Source: Planctomycetota bacterium | Lineage (GTDB): Bacteria > Planctomycetota > Phycisphaerae > WQYP01 | Assembly: GCA_021828935.1 (NCBI GenBank) | Contig: JAJZCU010000121.1 | Span: 1 to 6,565, forward strand | Reading direction: 5' to 3' | Length of the DNA stretch: 6,565 nucleotides | Part shown: piece by piece, positions 6,166 through 6,565 of the stretch | Layout of the letters: the number at the start of each line of letters is the position of its first letter | How positions within the stretch are numbered: position 1 is the stretch's first letter | Made by a program: the position numbers and the translations under genes | Notes under the pieces: model-generated | Databases searched by the model: none | What the model was told of the DNA's origin: nothing | Seen by the model: only the letters and a program-made list of their open reading frames with translations

Positions 6166-6193
6166 AGCATAGATGCGGCGGCGCATCTGTCAA
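6166..6193 (-). promoter_or_regulatory. Sigma70-type promoter with palindromic spacer
   Basis: On the minus strand a perfect -35 TTGACA (6188-6193) is followed by a 16-base spacer and a -10 TATGCT (6166-6171, four of six consensus bases). The spacer GATGCGCCGCCGCATC (6172-6187) is an exact inverted repeat with 6-base arms and a 4-base centre, as expected of an operator overlapping a promoter. Transcription would start near 6159, giving a leader of about 65 bases before the ATG at 6093 and driving the four-gene run down to phoU. Promoter function is inferred from sequence alone. Confidence 0.6.
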
Positions 6194-6266
6194 TGTTGGG
6201 GTGCGGGCGAAATGGGGCACGGTGTGGCAAAAGCTTTGCAGATCCCGTTTTAATTCGTTTCCGTCA

Positions 6267-6332
6267 TATCCGCGTTCATCCGGGGGCGCCCTCTGGGCCA
6301 TCGGCGGTTCCCTTGCCCGTAGTTGTACCCGC
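6267..6332. repeat. Intergenic direct repeat, copy A (66 bases)
   Basis: This copy aligns without gaps to 6500-6565 at an offset of 233 bases. The first 36 bases are identical, with eight mismatches in the remaining 30. It begins TATCCGCGTTCATCCG and later has a GCGGTTC end. These two parts recall a common 'atccgcgttcatccgcggttc' intergenic repeat, here split by about 20 bases that both copies share. Confidence 0.9.
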
Positions 6333-6355
6333 GGCGGCGGCGGCTCCGATGAATA

Positions 6356-6385
6356 AACCGCTGATGACGCTGATATACGCGGATT
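6356..6385. repeat. Related repeat element in inverse orientation
   Basis: The stretch starting AACCGCTGATGACGCTGAT and ending ACGCGGATT has the same AACCGC...ACGCGGAT layout as the complement of copies A and B, with a different middle. It lies between them and faces the opposite way. The short open frames across it on both strands are repeat-derived and not taken as genes. Confidence 0.5.
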
Positions 6386-6499
6386 GGGACGACGGAATAC
6401 CCAGTTATCAGAAAACATAACTAAATCATAGCAATCCAGCCCAAATGGATGCGGCGCCCCGCTGTCTCTTTTGCCAACTACCCTTACCCAATCCCGCCG

Positions 6500-6565
6500 T
6501 ATCCGCGTTCATCCGGGGGCGCCCTCTGGGCCATCCGCGGTTCACTTGGCCGTGGTTTTGCCGCC
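6500..6565. repeat. Intergenic direct repeat, copy B (66 bases, reaches window edge)
   Basis: Second copy of the unit at 6267-6332, identical over 6500-6535. It keeps the expected CCGCGGTTC end where copy A has CGGCGGTTC, so copy B is probably nearer the ancestral form. It may continue past the window. Confidence 0.9.

Larger units (their letters stand above)
6194..6565. other. Non-coding region upstream of the operon
   Basis: No gene is supported here. The stretch holds the two 66-base direct repeats, the inverse related element between them, and unremarkable sequence at 6386-6499. No tRNA, CRISPR or transposase fragment was seen. The upstream neighbour of the operon lies beyond the right edge. 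Confidence 0.55.

Noticed and set aside
5213..6172. 319-codon open frame on the plus strand
   Set aside because: It is antisense to the TIM-barrel gene and rich in Ser, Arg, Pro and Ala without recognisable motifs, so it is a shadow frame.
6143..6418. 91-codon minus-strand and 75-codon plus-strand frames upstream of the operon
   Set aside because: Both run through intergenic repeat copy A and the inverse element, and the minus frame also covers the promoter. Their peptides are repeat translations with no coding character.

Overview
GC-rich bacterial DNA with every supportable gene on the minus strand, so the window reads right to left. The mix of an RHS C-terminal segment of the 'D-A-N-F-N-T-T-A' type, a SUKH-like protein, a WG-repeat protein and intergenic repeats containing 'ATCCGCGTTCATCCG' suggests a Planctomycetota or related PVC-type genome. 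That placement rests on remembered family resemblance and is not proven by the sequence.

Right part (about 6565 to 6094): no gene. It holds two copies of a 66-base direct repeat, a related element in the opposite orientation, and a strong-looking minus-strand promoter (TTGACA, 16 bases, TATGCT). The promoter spacer is itself a perfect 6-4-6 palindrome.

Central part (6093 to 2398): an operon-like run of four genes. They are a TIM-barrel sugar phosphate isomerase/epimerase-like protein, lgt (prolipoprotein diacylglyceryl transferase) one base behind it, a PstB-like ABC ATPase, and phoU. The PstB-like protein keeps Walker A and Walker B but has lost the Q-loop glutamine, most of the LSGGQ signature and the switch histidine. 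No pstS, pstC or pstA is present, so the ATPase and PhoU may serve phosphate signalling, or act with a transporter encoded elsewhere.

Left part (2276 to 1): an accessory region with the look of a polymorphic toxin/immunity locus. It holds a SUKH (SMI1/KNR4)-like protein with a C-terminal beta-rich extension, a small unrecognised ORF, and two copies of a ~107-base direct repeat carrying a decayed reading frame. Next comes an RHS C-terminal fragment cut off at its 5' end exactly where a repeat copy abuts it, with a variable tail ending in a hydrophobic segment. Last is the start of a WG-repeat protein that runs off the left edge. The SUKH-like and WG proteins are plausible immunity proteins, but only by analogy.
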